Positions 28,225 to 37,061 of a stretch of 64,000 nt of DNA are shown here, piece by piece. The DNA lies in NCBI RefSeq assembly GCF_003173735.1, contig NZ_CP029551.1:809001-873000 (forward strand). The letters are read 5' to 3'. The position numbers and the translations under genes were made by a program. This stretch comes from Methylobacterium radiodurans (GTDB taxonomy: Bacteria > Pseudomonadota > Alphaproteobacteria > Rhizobiales > Beijerinckiaceae). The notes beneath the pieces are model-generated. The model was not told the DNA's origin. It saw only the letters and a list, made by a program, of their open reading frames with translations, and did not search any database. Within the stretch, counting starts at the first letter, position 1. Each line of letters begins with the position of its first letter.

Positions 28225-28914
28225 CTACCAGGCCAGGGTCTCGCCCCGGTAATCGACATAGGCCACGCCCGGCTCGCCCAGCCGGGCCTCGATCACGTCC
28301 GCCATGCCGGTGACGCTGGTCGCCACATCGATATCGGCCTCCGCGCCTCCCATGTCGGTGCGGACCCAGCCCGGATGGACCAGAAAGACGCTGATCCCGC
28401 TGTCGCGATGGCGGACCTCGAAGCTGCGCGCCAGCGTGTTCAGCGCCGCCTTGCTGGCCCGGTAGGTCTCCCAGCCGCCCGACTCGTTGAGCCCGACGCT
28501 GCCGAGGATCGAGCTCATCAGCGCGAGGCTGCCGCCCGGCGCCAGCCGATCGCGAAAGGCCTCGGCGAAGCGGATCGGGCTGATCGCGTTCGTCAGGTAG
28601 ACCTGGGCGGCGACGTCCCGGGGCACCGTGTGGGCCGGGTCGTGCGCCTGTGTCGCCACGCCCGCCACCACGAAGATCACGTCGTAGGCCTGCGACCCAA
28701 GCCGCTCGTGCAGGCCGGCCACGCCCGCGTCGTCGTCGATATCGACCGTTTCGACGGTGAGGCCGTCCGCCTTCAGCCGTTCCAGATCGGAGCCGGCCCG
28801 GCGCTGCGTGGCCGTAACGGTCCAGCCTCGCCGCAGCAGGGTCTCGGCGAGGCCTAGGCCGAGCCCGCGCGAGGCTCCGACGATCAGGGCGCGCTTGGAT
28901 GAGGTGTCGCTCAT
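28225..28914 (-). CDS. Short-chain dehydrogenase/reductase
   Basis: 229 aa, Rossmann fold. The cofactor motif is ALIVGASRGLGLGLAETLL near the N-terminus, with Arg residues after beta-2 (ATQRRAG) suggesting NADP. The catalytic Ser is in LMSSILGSVG and the Tyr-Lys pair in WETYRASKAALN. VHPGWVRTDMGG is the usual C-terminal motif. This pattern resembles C-factor-like SDRs. The substrate is unknown. It stands alone. Confidence 0.88.
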   Translation of the reverse strand: MSDTSSKRALIVGASRGLGLGLAETLLRRGWTVTATQRRAGSDLERLKADGLTVETVDIDDDAGVAGLHERLGSQAYDVIFVVAGVATQAHDPAHTVPRDVAAQVYLTNAISPIRFAEAFRDRLAPGGSLALMSSILGSVGLNESGGWETYRASKAALNTLARSFEVRHRDSGISVFLVHPGWVRTDMGGAEADIDVATSVTGMADVIEARLGEPGVAYVDYRGETLAW

Positions 28915-29171
28915 AGGAGAATCTCCGGCGGGCGCCCGGCGCCCCGCTTGCCAGGGGCGAGGTCGGTCGCGGGCGGGGTTCGGTGAAGGGACCGCGCGCG
29001 CGGCGCGTGTGCCGGCGCACGCGGAGTCGGGATTAGGGAGCAGCCGGCTGTGATCGGTAGCCCCTCGACCGACCGTGATACGGAAGCGCCGCCCCTTTCC
29101 CGGATCACCCTCCGCTCGTGCTCCGGATGTCCGGGAAAGCGGCGCGAATGCGTTGGAGGCCGATCAGCTCC

Positions 29172-29882
29172 TCAATCCGCCGCCCGAACCGACCACGTCG
29201 CGTGACGGATGCGCGGGTCGCGGGCGAGGTCGTCCGTGACGGCGTCGAGTTCCCCGCCCTCGACCGCGTCGGCGAGCAGCGTCGCCACCACGTCGACCGC
29301 GTCCTCGCCGCGCTCCACAACTTCGACGCCGCGCACCGGGTAGCTCGCCGCCTCCAGCCGATCGACCAGGAGATCGCGGGCCGGCCCCGCCGCCTCGGTC
29401 GCGGTGGTGACCTGCACCTCGTAGGTCGCCTCGGTCTGGTCCTCGCGGATCGGCGCCCGGTTGATGGCATTCACGAGCGGGCGCAGCAGCGTGTTGCAGG
29501 CGAGCACCGCCGCGGTGACGAAGCAGGCCTCCAGCGGCAGGTCCGCTCCGGCGAAGGCGCCGACGGAAGCCGAGCACCAGAGCGTCGCGGCCGTGTTGAG
29601 GCCGCGCACGTTCATGCCCTCCTTCATGATCACGCCGGCGCCCAGGAAGCCGATGCCGGAGATCACGTAGGCCACGGTGCGGGTCGCGCCCTCGCCGCCG
29701 GTGAGCCGCATGCCGAGATCCACGAAGGCCGCCGCGCCCAGCGCCACCAGAACCGTGGTGCGCAGCCCCGCATTGCGCTGCCGGTACTGCCGCTCGGCAC
29801 CGATGAGCGTGCCGAGCCCGAAGGCCACGGCGAGGCTGATGGCCGAGTTGACGGTCTCGGGAAGCGGCGTGAGCGAGATCAT
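29172..29882 (-). CDS. MgtC/SapB family membrane protein
   Basis: 236 aa from the ATG at 29882, preceded by GGAGG. Four to five N-terminal membrane helices carry family motifs: GLGTLIGAERQYRQRNAGLRTTVLVALGAAAF and VISGIGFLGAGVIMKEGMNVRGLNTAATLW. A soluble C-terminal domain (about 150-236) with an ACT-like pattern follows. MgtC proteins affect growth at low magnesium and inhibit the F-ATPase in some pathogens; the role in this organism is unknown. It stands alone, divergent from the moxR operon. Confidence 0.9.
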   Translation of the reverse strand: MISLTPLPETVNSAISLAVAFGLGTLIGAERQYRQRNAGLRTTVLVALGAAAFVDLGMRLTGGEGATRTVAYVISGIGFLGAGVIMKEGMNVRGLNTAATLWCSASVGAFAGADLPLEACFVTAAVLACNTLLRPLVNAINRAPIREDQTEATYEVQVTTATEAAGPARDLLVDRLEAASYPVRGVEVVERGEDAVDVVATLLADAVEGGELDAVTDDLARDPRIRHATWSVRAAD

Positions 29883-30107
29883 GGCGCCTCCTAGGCGCGG
29901 GCCGATGACGGAACCGTGACAGCCGGCTCTAGGGCAAATTGCCCGAGGCGGCACGATCCAGGGTTGCCGGGATTGACGCTTCCCCGGTCCGGCAGGCACA
30001 CCGGTTTCCTATGGACCGATTAAGAGTCCGGCGCCCCGGCAGCGGCGCCCGAGGAGACGGCCAAGCATGACGCATCGTCCGGTCGCGACGGCGGGATTTC
30101 CCCGCGC

Positions 30108-31121
30108 ATGAGTGGCATCAGTCTCGCCACCCGCACACCACCGTCCGAACAACCCGCCGCAGACGAAGCGTTGCGCGCCCGCATCCTGGGTCTGCGCGAC
30201 GGGCTCCTCCACGGCCTGATCGGTTCGGACCGCCTCGTGGAGCGCCTGCTGATCGGCCTGCTCACCGGCGGCCATCTGCTGATCGAGGGCGCGCCCGGCC
30301 TCGCCAAGACGCGGGCGGTCAAGCGCCTCGCGGACGGGCTCGACGGTTCCTTCGCCCGGGTACAGTGTACGCCGGACCTGATGCCCGCCGACCTTACCGG
30401 CACCACGGTCTGGCGCCAGGACGCAGGCACCTTCGAGTTCCTGGCCGGCCCCCTGTTCCACGCGCTGATCCTCGTGGACGAGGTCAACCGCGCCCCGCCC
30501 AAGGTGCAGTCGGCGCTGCTCGAAGCGATGGCGGAAAGGCAGATCACGGTAGCGGGCCACACCCATCCGCTGCCCGACCCCTTTATGGTGGTGGCAACCC
30601 AGAACCCGATCGAGCACGCGGGCACCTTCCCGCTGCCGGAGGCGCAGCTCGACCGCTTCCTGCTCCACGTCGTGGTGGAGATGCCCGACGAGGCCGCCGA
30701 GCGCCGGATCCTCGATCTCGTCGAGGGTGAGCTGACCCACCATGCCGAAGCGATGCCGGCCAAGCTCAGCCTCGACGACGTGCGCGCCGCCCGCGAGGCC
30801 GCGCTCGCCACCTACGTCTCGCCCGCGCTGAAGGACTACTTGGTCCGCCTGGTCGCCGCGACGCGGACCGACGCGGCGGCGCCGGACCTGCGCGCCGCGA
30901 TTGAGCACCCGGCCTCGCCCCGCGGGACGCTGGCGCTGATGCTCGCCGGCAAGGCGCGCGCCTACCTGCACGGGCGCGACCACGTCGTGCCGGAGGACAT
31001 CGCCGACCTCGCCGCCGACGCGCTCTCCCACCGCATCGGCCTCACTTGGCGGGCCGCCGCCGAGGGGCGGACGACGCGCGACATCGTCGCCGGCCTCGTG
31101 CAGCGGGTGCGGGCGCTCTAG
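30108..31121 (+). CDS. MoxR family AAA+ ATPase
   Basis: 337 aa. Walker A is GAPGLAKT at 61-68, Walker B is LILVDEVNRAPP (about 120-131), and sensor 1 is VVATQNPIEHAGTFPLPEAQLDRFLL. MoxR ATPases act as chaperones with vWA-domain partners, inserting metals or assembling complexes at the envelope. It heads a seven-gene run (MoxR, DUF58, DUF4381-like, two vWA proteins, TPR, BatD), with gaps from -4 to +45 bp. The mxa operon for methanol dehydrogenase has related genes (mxaR, mxaS, mxaC, mxaK, mxaL), but the structural genes mxaF, mxaJ, mxaG and mxaI are absent here, so this is a general Bat-type operon. Confidence 0.93.
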   Translation: MSGISLATRTPPSEQPAADEALRARILGLRDGLLHGLIGSDRLVERLLIGLLTGGHLLIEGAPGLAKTRAVKRLADGLDGSFARVQCTPDLMPADLTGTTVWRQDAGTFEFLAGPLFHALILVDEVNRAPPKVQSALLEAMAERQITVAGHTHPLPDPFMVVATQNPIEHAGTFPLPEAQLDRFLLHVVVEMPDEAAERRILDLVEGELTHHAEAMPAKLSLDDVRAAREAALATYVSPALKDYLVRLVAATRTDAAAPDLRAAIEHPASPRGTLALMLAGKARAYLHGRDHVVPEDIADLAADALSHRIGLTWRAAAEGRTTRDIVAGLVQRVRAL

Positions 31122-31123
31122 GG

Positions 31124-32053
31124 GTGGGGCAGAGGACGGACAGCAGGGCGGACGCTCCGGAGGATCCCGGCATCCACCTGTCGGGCGAGGCGCTGATGGG
31201 CCTGCGCCACCTCGCGCGCCGGGGCTCGGCGCCCGTGACCCGCACGCTCGCGGGCCTGCCCGGCGGCATCGTCACCCGGCGGCGCGGGCGCGGCTCGGAG
31301 CCCGACGACGTGCGGCTCTGGTCGGAGGGCGACGACATGCGCCACATCGACCGCAACGCCACCGCCCGCACGGGGCAGCTCCACACGCGCACCCACCACG
31401 ACGAACGCGACCGCGCCGTAGTGCTCCTGGCCGATTTCCGGCCCTCGATGCTGTTCGGCACCCGCCGCACCCTGCGCTCGGTGGCCGCCGCCGAGGCGCT
31501 GGCGCTGCTCGGCTGGCGCGTCGTCGGCGACGGCGGCCGCGTCGGCCTCGTGGCAGCCCGAGCCGGTGAGCCTACGGCGCTGCGCCCGGCCGGTGGTGAG
31601 CGCGCGATGACCGCGGTGACCGGCGCCCTCGCCCTGGCGCACGCGCAGGCCTTGGCCGCACCCGACACGGCCGACCCGCCGCTCACGGATCTCCTCTCCG
31701 TGGCGGCGAGCCTGCTGCCGTCGGGCGGCCATCTCGTGATCGCGAGCGCGCTCGACGCGCCGGGCCCGGACTTCGAGCACCTGCTGACGCTCGCGGCGGA
31801 GCGGATCGCGATCCGGTTGATTCTCGTCAGCGACGCGTTCGAGCGGGCGCGGCCTGCTGGCCTCTACCCCTTCGCCCTACCGGACGGCCGCCGCGGCCTC
31901 CTCGACGGCGGCCGGCGGGCGCGGCCGGGCGCAACCGCCGAGGACCGCCTCGCCGAATACGCCCGCCGCGGCATCGCGGGCCTGCGCCTCGACGTCGAGG
32001 CGGGGCCCGAGGCCTACGCCCCGCTGATGGAGCGCCTCGATGCGGTGCTGTGA
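31124..32053 (+). CDS. DUF58 domain protein of the MoxR operon
   Basis: 309 aa from the GTG at 31124, two bases after the moxR stop; the frame is open further up but there it overlaps moxR. The DUF58 signature is RLWSEGDDMRHIDRNATART, followed by LVLLADFRPSMLFG, a vWA-like strand with the altered metal motif DFRPS. The C-terminal half has a second Rossmann-like unit (GHLVIASALDAPGPDFEHLL). No membrane helix. It corresponds in position to MxaS. DUF58 proteins are thought to be MoxR partners. Confidence 0.85.
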   Translation: MGQRTDSRADAPEDPGIHLSGEALMGLRHLARRGSAPVTRTLAGLPGGIVTRRRGRGSEPDDVRLWSEGDDMRHIDRNATARTGQLHTRTHHDERDRAVVLLADFRPSMLFGTRRTLRSVAAAEALALLGWRVVGDGGRVGLVAARAGEPTALRPAGGERAMTAVTGALALAHAQALAAPDTADPPLTDLLSVAASLLPSGGHLVIASALDAPGPDFEHLLTLAAERIAIRLILVSDAFERARPAGLYPFALPDGRRGLLDGGRRARPGATAEDRLAEYARRGIAGLRLDVEAGPEAYAPLMERLDAVL

Positions 32054-32098
32054 GGGGCGCTGTTTACACGGTGCGAAGCGCGCACGGGATCAGGTCGC

Positions 32099-32563
32099 AT
32101 GAATCCTGAGACCGCTGCCGCCCTCGACCAGCTCCGCGGCCTGCACCTGCCGGGCAACGCCGCCGGCGCGCTGCAGGGCGAGGTCGTGGCCGCCGCCTTG
32201 GTCGGCTTCGCGACCGCGCTCGGTATCGGGCTGTTCCGCTTCCTCCGGTCCAGAGCCGGTACCACTCTGCGTCGGTCGGCGCTCCGCGAACTCGCGGCCA
32301 CGCGCGAGCTTCCGCCCGAGGCCCGGCTCGTGGCGCAGGCGCGCCTGCTGCGCCGGATCGCGCGCACTCGCCTCGGCGAGGAAGCCGCCGCGGCTCATGG
32401 CGCCGAATGGGCGGCCCGGCTCGATCGCCTGTTCGCGACCGACCTCTTCAGCGCGGGCGCTGGCCGCGTGCTGGTGGACGGCCTCTACCGCCGCCACGCG
32501 GCGCCCGACGCCGCCGCCCTCGACGCGGAACTCGGCCGCCTCATCGGCCGGATGCGGGCCTGA
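32099..32563 (+). CDS. DUF4381-like membrane protein of the MoxR operon
   Basis: 154 aa. The start MNPETAAALDQLRGLHLPGN followed by one membrane helix (about 28-46) and an Arg-rich helical cytoplasmic part matches DUF4381, a small anchor protein found between DUF58 and vWA genes in these operons. Motifs such as LRGLHLPG and the C-terminal VLVDGLYRRHA support this. No enzymatic residues. The next gene begins 4 bp after its stop. Confidence 0.75.
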   Translation: MNPETAAALDQLRGLHLPGNAAGALQGEVVAAALVGFATALGIGLFRFLRSRAGTTLRRSALRELAATRELPPEARLVAQARLLRRIARTRLGEEAAAAHGAEWAARLDRLFATDLFSAGAGRVLVDGLYRRHAAPDAAALDAELGRLIGRMRA

Positions 32564-32567
32564 CGCG

Positions 32568-33593
32568 ATGGCCCTTCTTCCGGCTTCCGCCAGCGCGCTC
32601 CTCTCCGCCCTCGACCTTGCGACCCCGCTGGCGCTCCTGCTGCTGCCCCTGCCCTGGCTCGCCGCGCGGCTCCTGCCCGCGGAGGCCGAAGGATCGAGCG
32701 GGGCGCTGCGCGTGCCGGCCTCGCTCGTGCCAGACGCGGGAGAGGCCGGTGCCATCGCCTCCCGCGGGCGGCGCCGGACCTGGCTGATCTGGACGCTCTG
32801 GGCCGCGCTCGTCCTCGCGGTGGCAGGCCCGCGCCTCGTCCTTTCCGGTGTTGCTTTGCCGGCTTCAGGTCGCGAGATCATGCTGGCGATGGACCTCTCC
32901 GGCTCGATGGAGCGCCGCGACTTCGCCCTCGACGGTGAGACGGTGAGCCGGCTCCAGGCCGTCAAGCGCGTCGGCGCCGACTTCATCCGCCGCCGGGCCG
33001 GCGACCGGATCGGCCTCGTGATCTTCGCAGACCAAGCCTACGTCGCGGCGAGCCCAACCTTCGACACCGCGAGCGTCGCGCGCGCCCTGGAGGAAGCCGG
33101 CATCGGGCTCGTCGGCCGCTCGACCGGCATCGGCGATGGGCTCGGGCTCGCGCTCCGCCGCCTCGACCCGCGCGATGCCGGGACGGAGGCCGGCCAGCTG
33201 GCCCCAGTGAGCGCCAAGGTCGTGGTCCTGCTCTCGGACGGGGCCAACAATGCTGGCCAGACGGCTCCGCGGGACGTGGCCGCGCTCGCCCGGGACCTCG
33301 GCATCCGCGTACACACCATCGCGCTCGGTCCCCGCGACCTCGCCAACGCGGACGGCGAGCAGGACGTGGTAGACACCGAGACCCTGCGGGAGATGGCGGA
33401 GGTCAGCGGCGGCCGCGCCTTCCGGGTGAAGACCACCGAGGATCTCGTCGCGGTGGCCGACAGCATCGACGCGATCGAGGGCGGCCGCGCCAAGGCGCCG
33501 CCGGTGCCGCTGCGGCGCGACCTCTGGCCCTGGCCCGCCGCCCTGGCGCTCCTCTGCGCCGCGGCCCTCCTCGCGAGCCGGAGGCGGGCATGA
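32568..33593 (+). CDS. vWA-domain membrane protein, BatA-like
   Basis: 341 aa from the ATG at 32568 (MALLPASASALLSALDLATP). Two N-terminal helices (about 20-38 and 72-92), a periplasmic or cytoplasmic vWA domain (about 103-305) and a C-terminal helix (about 320-337). The metal-ion-dependent adhesion site is complete: DLSGS at 109-113, with the later Thr in STGIGDGLGLAL and Asp in VVLLSDGANN. Its stop overlaps the start of the next vWA gene by 4 bp (ATGA). BatA and BatB are believed to form a membrane complex. Confidence 0.88.
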   Translation: MALLPASASALLSALDLATPLALLLLPLPWLAARLLPAEAEGSSGALRVPASLVPDAGEAGAIASRGRRRTWLIWTLWAALVLAVAGPRLVLSGVALPASGREIMLAMDLSGSMERRDFALDGETVSRLQAVKRVGADFIRRRAGDRIGLVIFADQAYVAASPTFDTASVARALEEAGIGLVGRSTGIGDGLGLALRRLDPRDAGTEAGQLAPVSAKVVVLLSDGANNAGQTAPRDVAALARDLGIRVHTIALGPRDLANADGEQDVVDTETLREMAEVSGGRAFRVKTTEDLVAVADSIDAIEGGRAKAPPVPLRRDLWPWPAALALLCAAALLASRRRA

Positions 33594-34516
33594 GCCTGGA
33601 CAGCTTCACCCTGCTGCGGCCCTGGTGGCTCCTCGCCCTCCTGCCGCTCGCGCTCCTCGTCCTGCGGGCGACGTGGCGCGCGGCGCCGCTCGGCGACTGG
33701 CGTCGGGCGGTGGATCCGGCCCTGATGCGGCTGATGGAACGGCGCGGCGCCGTTCTCGGCGGACGGCGACAGGCCAACCTCGCGGCAGCGGTGGCGGCCG
33801 CCCTGATCGCGCTGGCGCTGACCGGCCCGGCGGTCGAGCGCCAGGATGCCGCGACCTTCCGCAACCTCGACGCCACCGTGATCGTGCTCGACCTCTCACG
33901 CTCGGTGACGGAGGGCGGCAGCCTGAAGGAGGTCCGCCAGACCGCGCAGGCCGTGGCGGAGGCTGCCGGCACCCGCTCGGTCGCGCTGGTCGTCTACGCG
34001 GGCGACGCCTACCTGGCGATGTCGCCGACGACCGACCGCGACAGCCTCGGCACCACCCTGTTCGCCCTAGACGCCGACACCGTGCCCGACCGGGGCAGCC
34101 ATCCCGAGCGGGGTCTCGCGCTCGCCCGGCGCACGCTGGCCGAAGCCGATGTCGTGGCCGCCGACGTCGTGCTGATCAGCGACGGGGACGGACTCGGCGA
34201 GGCAGCCCGGCGCGAGGCCCGCGCCATCGCCGAGCGCGGCTGGCGCCTGCAGGGCCTGTTCGTGCCGACGACCCGACCCCTGCCTCCGGGCGCGCCGCGG
34301 CCCGATCGCGCGGCGCTGGATTCCATCGTGCGCGCGGGCGGCGGCTTGACGGCGGATCTCGACGCGCCGGCCCCCGTGCTTGACGCGGTCGGCGCCAGCA
34401 CCGCCCAGCACCTCGCGGCCGGCGGCTACACGGTTCTGGCGTTCGCCGATCTCGGGCGCTGGCTGCTCCTGCTCGCCGCGCTCCCCGCCCTCCTGCTCTT
34501 CCGCCGGAGCGCCTGA
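33590..34516 (+). CDS. vWA-domain membrane protein, BatB/MxaL-like
   Basis: 308 aa. N-terminal helices at about 10-27 and 63-81, a vWA domain (about 95-270) with the adhesion motif DLSRS at 101-105, and a last helix (about 288-303) before RRSA. The Thr in SHPERGLALARRTL replaces the usual TxxGxAL pattern, so metal binding may be partial; the DVVLISDGDG motif is present. It overlaps both neighbours by 1-4 bp, indicating coupled translation. Confidence 0.83.
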   Translation: MSLDSFTLLRPWWLLALLPLALLVLRATWRAAPLGDWRRAVDPALMRLMERRGAVLGGRRQANLAAAVAAALIALALTGPAVERQDAATFRNLDATVIVLDLSRSVTEGGSLKEVRQTAQAVAEAAGTRSVALVVYAGDAYLAMSPTTDRDSLGTTLFALDADTVPDRGSHPERGLALARRTLAEADVVAADVVLISDGDGLGEAARREARAIAERGWRLQGLFVPTTRPLPPGAPRPDRAALDSIVRAGGGLTADLDAPAPVLDAVGASTAQHLAAGGYTVLAFADLGRWLLLLAALPALLLFRRSA

Positions 34517-35427
34517 TGCGCGGCCCCGTCTCCTTCCCCCTGCCGGCTGCCCTGGCCCTTCCGCGCCGCTGGCTCCGCTACGCCCGCGGGTCGGGACTGG
34601 CGATCGCGGGAGCAGGCCTCCTCGCCCTCGGCGCCCTGTCGGAGCCGCGCACGGGCCTCGGCCGGCTGCTGATGGGCATCGGCCTGCCGGGGCTGGCCGC
34701 CGAGATCATCGCCGATCCGGCCTGGCGCGGGCCCGCCCTCTACGCGGCCGGCGACTATGGCCAAGCGGCCGCGATCTTCCGCAACGGCGGCCGGCGCAAC
34801 GCCTACAACCTCGGCAACGCGCTCGCCCGCGCAGGCGACCTCGCGGGCGCGGTCGCGGCCTACGATCAGGCGCTGCAGTACAACCCGCGCGACGCCGACG
34901 CGCAGGCCAACCGTTCGCTGATCGCCCGGCTCATGGAGGAGGCGATCGACCGCGGCCCCGGCGGAGGCCTCGCCAACGGCACGGCGCAGTACGGGGCGCG
35001 CTACAACAACACGCGCAACCACGACCAGAGCGACGACATCCGGGCCACGTCGAGCGGCGAGGGTCTGGCCGGCAACAAGGAGGCCGGGTCGAGCGCCTCG
35101 CTGCCCGGCAACAGCAAGGTGGCCCGCCGCGGCCGGGCCGAGCAGCAGGCGGTGGATTCCGGCCGCGGCGAGGCCCGCGGCTCGGCGAGCGACGCGGCCG
35201 GGCGCGGGCGCACCGGCAGCGGCTCGGCCATGGTGGCGGCCGCCCCAGAGCGCGAGGTGCGGCGCGTGACCAAGAGCTTCGAGGCCCACGAGATCCGTCC
35301 CGACCGGCTCTGGCTCCAGACCCTGCCGGACGATCCCGGCCGCTACCTGAAGCTGCGCCTCAAGGCCGAGCAGACCCGCCGCATCGAGGCCGGCACCAAC
35401 ATGCCCGCCGGGAGCAACCCGTGGTGA
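34516..35427 (+). CDS. TPR-repeat membrane protein, BatC/MxaK-like
   Basis: 303 aa. Two hydrophobic segments near the N-terminus (about 26-42 and 50-66), one clear TPR unit (RNAYNLGNALARAGDLAGAV then AAYDQALQYNPRDADAQANR, about 94-132), then a long Gly/Ser/Asn-rich linker and a conserved tail FEAHEIRPDRLWLQTLPDDP. The tail with LQTLPDDPGRYLKLRL is a hallmark of BatC-type proteins of these operons. The stop shares one base with the batD start (TGATG). Confidence 0.8.
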   Translation: MRGPVSFPLPAALALPRRWLRYARGSGLAIAGAGLLALGALSEPRTGLGRLLMGIGLPGLAAEIIADPAWRGPALYAAGDYGQAAAIFRNGGRRNAYNLGNALARAGDLAGAVAAYDQALQYNPRDADAQANRSLIARLMEEAIDRGPGGGLANGTAQYGARYNNTRNHDQSDDIRATSSGEGLAGNKEAGSSASLPGNSKVARRGRAEQQAVDSGRGEARGSASDAAGRGRTGSGSAMVAAAPEREVRRVTKSFEAHEIRPDRLWLQTLPDDPGRYLKLRLKAEQTRRIEAGTNMPAGSNPW

Positions 35428-36758
35428 TGCGTTTGGAACTTCGCCGCGCGATCGTCCCTCCTCCCTCTGCGGGGGAGGGTAGCCTGCGAAGCAGAGGGGA
35501 AGAGACCGCGCGGTTCTGGCTCGCCCTTCCTCTCCTCCTCCTCGCCACCGCGGCCCACGCCGAGATCGAGCCCGGCGACCTCACCCTCACGGTGACGGCG
35601 GAGCGGGCCGGCAACGCGGCGCCCTACGCTCGCGAGATGGTGCTGCTGCGCATCCGCGGGCTCTACCGCCAGCAGATCCTGCTGGAGGAGGTGGTGCAGC
35701 CGACGCTCGCGAACTTCAGCTGGACCCAGCTCGGGCGCGACAACTGGCGGCGCGAGCGCTTGCCGGACGGGCAGGTGGGGCTCGCTTTCGACCGAACCGT
35801 GGCGATCTTCCCGCACCACGCGGGCGACTTCACCCTCGACCCCTTCGTGCACCGGCTCACCGTCAACGACGCGGGCACCCGCCGGGTGGTCGACGTGCGC
35901 TCGAACCCGATCCCGCTCCCCGTCGCGGCCTGGACGCAAGCGACCGGCGGTCCCGAGGCGAAAGAGCCCTGGTGGCTGCCCGCCCGCGACGTCAGCATCA
36001 CCGATTCCTGGAGCCCCGACCCGGAAACGCTGAAGATGGGCGAGACCGGGCGGCGGATCGTGACGGTGGAGGCGCAGGGCATGGTGGCGGAGGGCCTGCC
36101 GCCCCGGCCGGTGATGCGCACCCGCGGCATCATCACCTTCGCGGGCCCGGTGACCCGCGAGACCATCCTCACACCCACCGGCCCGGTGGCGCGCGCGACC
36201 TACCAGTGGGACGTGCGACCCGGCGTGCCGGAGGTGATCCCCCTCGACGCGATCAGCATACCCTGGTTCGACACGGTCTCGCGCATGATGCGGGAGGCCG
36301 AGATCCCGGCCCGTCAGATCGGCGGCGGCCTCGTGGATCAGGGGGAGGCGGGCGCGGCGCCGGTCGCCCGCTCACCCCTGATCGCCGCGGCGGCAGGGCT
36401 GGCGGCCTTCGGGCTCGGGCTTCTGCTCCTCGGCTTCGGCCCCGGCGGCGCCCGCCTGCGCCTGCCTGGTCCTCATCGCCGCGCCCTGAAGCGCGCCGCG
36501 GCCGAGAATGATCCGGTGGCCTTCCGGGCAGCAGTCGCGGCCGCGACGCAGGCCGAGCCGGAGCTGGCGGCGCTCTGGCGCGCCCGGCCCGAGATCGTCG
36601 CAGGCCTGGCGGCGCTCGACCGGGTAGTCTACGCGCCCGCCGGCCGCGAGACGCCCGACCTCGCCGGCCTTGCCCGGCTGCTCGGCCGGTCCGAGCGCGC
36701 ACCCCGCGCCGCTGGCACCGGGCCAGACCGGCTCAAGCCTATCGACGGACCAGCCTGA
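35427..36758 (+). CDS. BatD-like protein with oxygen-tolerance domain
   Basis: 443 aa from the ATG at 35427; a GTG one codon earlier is possible. BatD proteins are exported and anchored by a C-terminal helix (here about 315-335). The signal peptide core FWLALPLLLLATAAHA is preceded by 29 residues, far longer than usual, because a palindromic element encodes residues about 11-26 (PPPSAGEGSLRSRGEE). The mature part is beta-sandwich-like (GDLTLTVTAERAGNAAPYA onward), ending in a cytoplasmic tail of about 100 residues. It is the last gene of the MoxR operon and converges on higA with a 6-bp gap. Confidence 0.82.
   Translation: MRLELRRAIVPPPSAGEGSLRSRGEETARFWLALPLLLLATAAHAEIEPGDLTLTVTAERAGNAAPYAREMVLLRIRGLYRQQILLEEVVQPTLANFSWTQLGRDNWRRERLPDGQVGLAFDRTVAIFPHHAGDFTLDPFVHRLTVNDAGTRRVVDVRSNPIPLPVAAWTQATGGPEAKEPWWLPARDVSITDSWSPDPETLKMGETGRRIVTVEAQGMVAEGLPPRPVMRTRGIITFAGPVTRETILTPTGPVARATYQWDVRPGVPEVIPLDAISIPWFDTVSRMMREAEIPARQIGGGLVDQGEAGAAPVARSPLIAAAAGLAAFGLGLLLLGFGPGGARLRLPGPHRRALKRAAAENDPVAFRAAVAAATQAEPELAALWRARPEIVAGLAALDRVVYAPAGRETPDLAGLARLLGRSERAPRAAGTGPDRLKPIDGPA
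35462..35500. repeat. Palindromic element inside the batD coding sequence
   Basis: Arms CCCTCTGC (35463-35470) and GCAGAGGG (35491-35498) with a 20-bp centre containing GGGGGAGGG. It is in frame and adds PPPSAGEGSLRSRGEE to the cytoplasmic end of the signal peptide. A related sequence at 20091-20128 encodes PPLSAGEGA on the minus strand. Confidence 0.7.
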
Positions 36759-36764
36759 CTTCTC

Positions 36765-37061
36765 TCAGGCCGCCTGTCCCAGCGTCTCTTCGACGAGGCG
36801 CGGATTGCGTTCGAGCAGGGCGAGCAGAACCAGCGCGGCCCCACGCGGTTGGCGCCGCGACTCCCACTGCCGCAGCGTTCCGACCGGGACGCCAATACTC
36901 TCGGCGAATGCGGTCTGCGCCTTGCCGGTCCGCTTGCGGATTGCTGCAACGTCGATGCTCGGGGGAACATGGAGCACCAATCCCGCTGCTGTCTCACCCC
37001 GCGCATGGGCACCGGCTCCTCGCAGGCCCGCAACGATGTCGCCGAACACGTCGTCCGTCAC
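36765..37061 (-). CDS. XRE-type antitoxin, HigA-like
   Basis: 98 aa from the GTG at 37061, preceded by GGAGGAGG. The C-terminal half is a Cro/C1-type helix-turn-helix (AAIRKRTGKAQTAFAESIGV then PVGTLRQWESRRQPRG), ending in ALLERNPRLVEETL. The WESRRQPRGAA pattern is typical of HigA antitoxins encoded downstream of a RelE/HigB toxin. Here the upstream toxin gene is frameshifted, so the antitoxin may be an orphan that still represses its own promoter. Confidence 0.85.
   Translation of the reverse strand: MTDDVFGDIVAGLRGAGAHARGETAAGLVLHVPPSIDVAAIRKRTGKAQTAFAESIGVPVGTLRQWESRRQPRGAALVLLALLERNPRLVEETLGQAA

Noticed and set aside
30108..36758. Methanol dehydrogenase (mxa) operon
   Set aside because: Accessory-type genes are present but mxaF, mxaJ, mxaG and mxaI are absent, so the operon is described as a general MoxR/Bat type.
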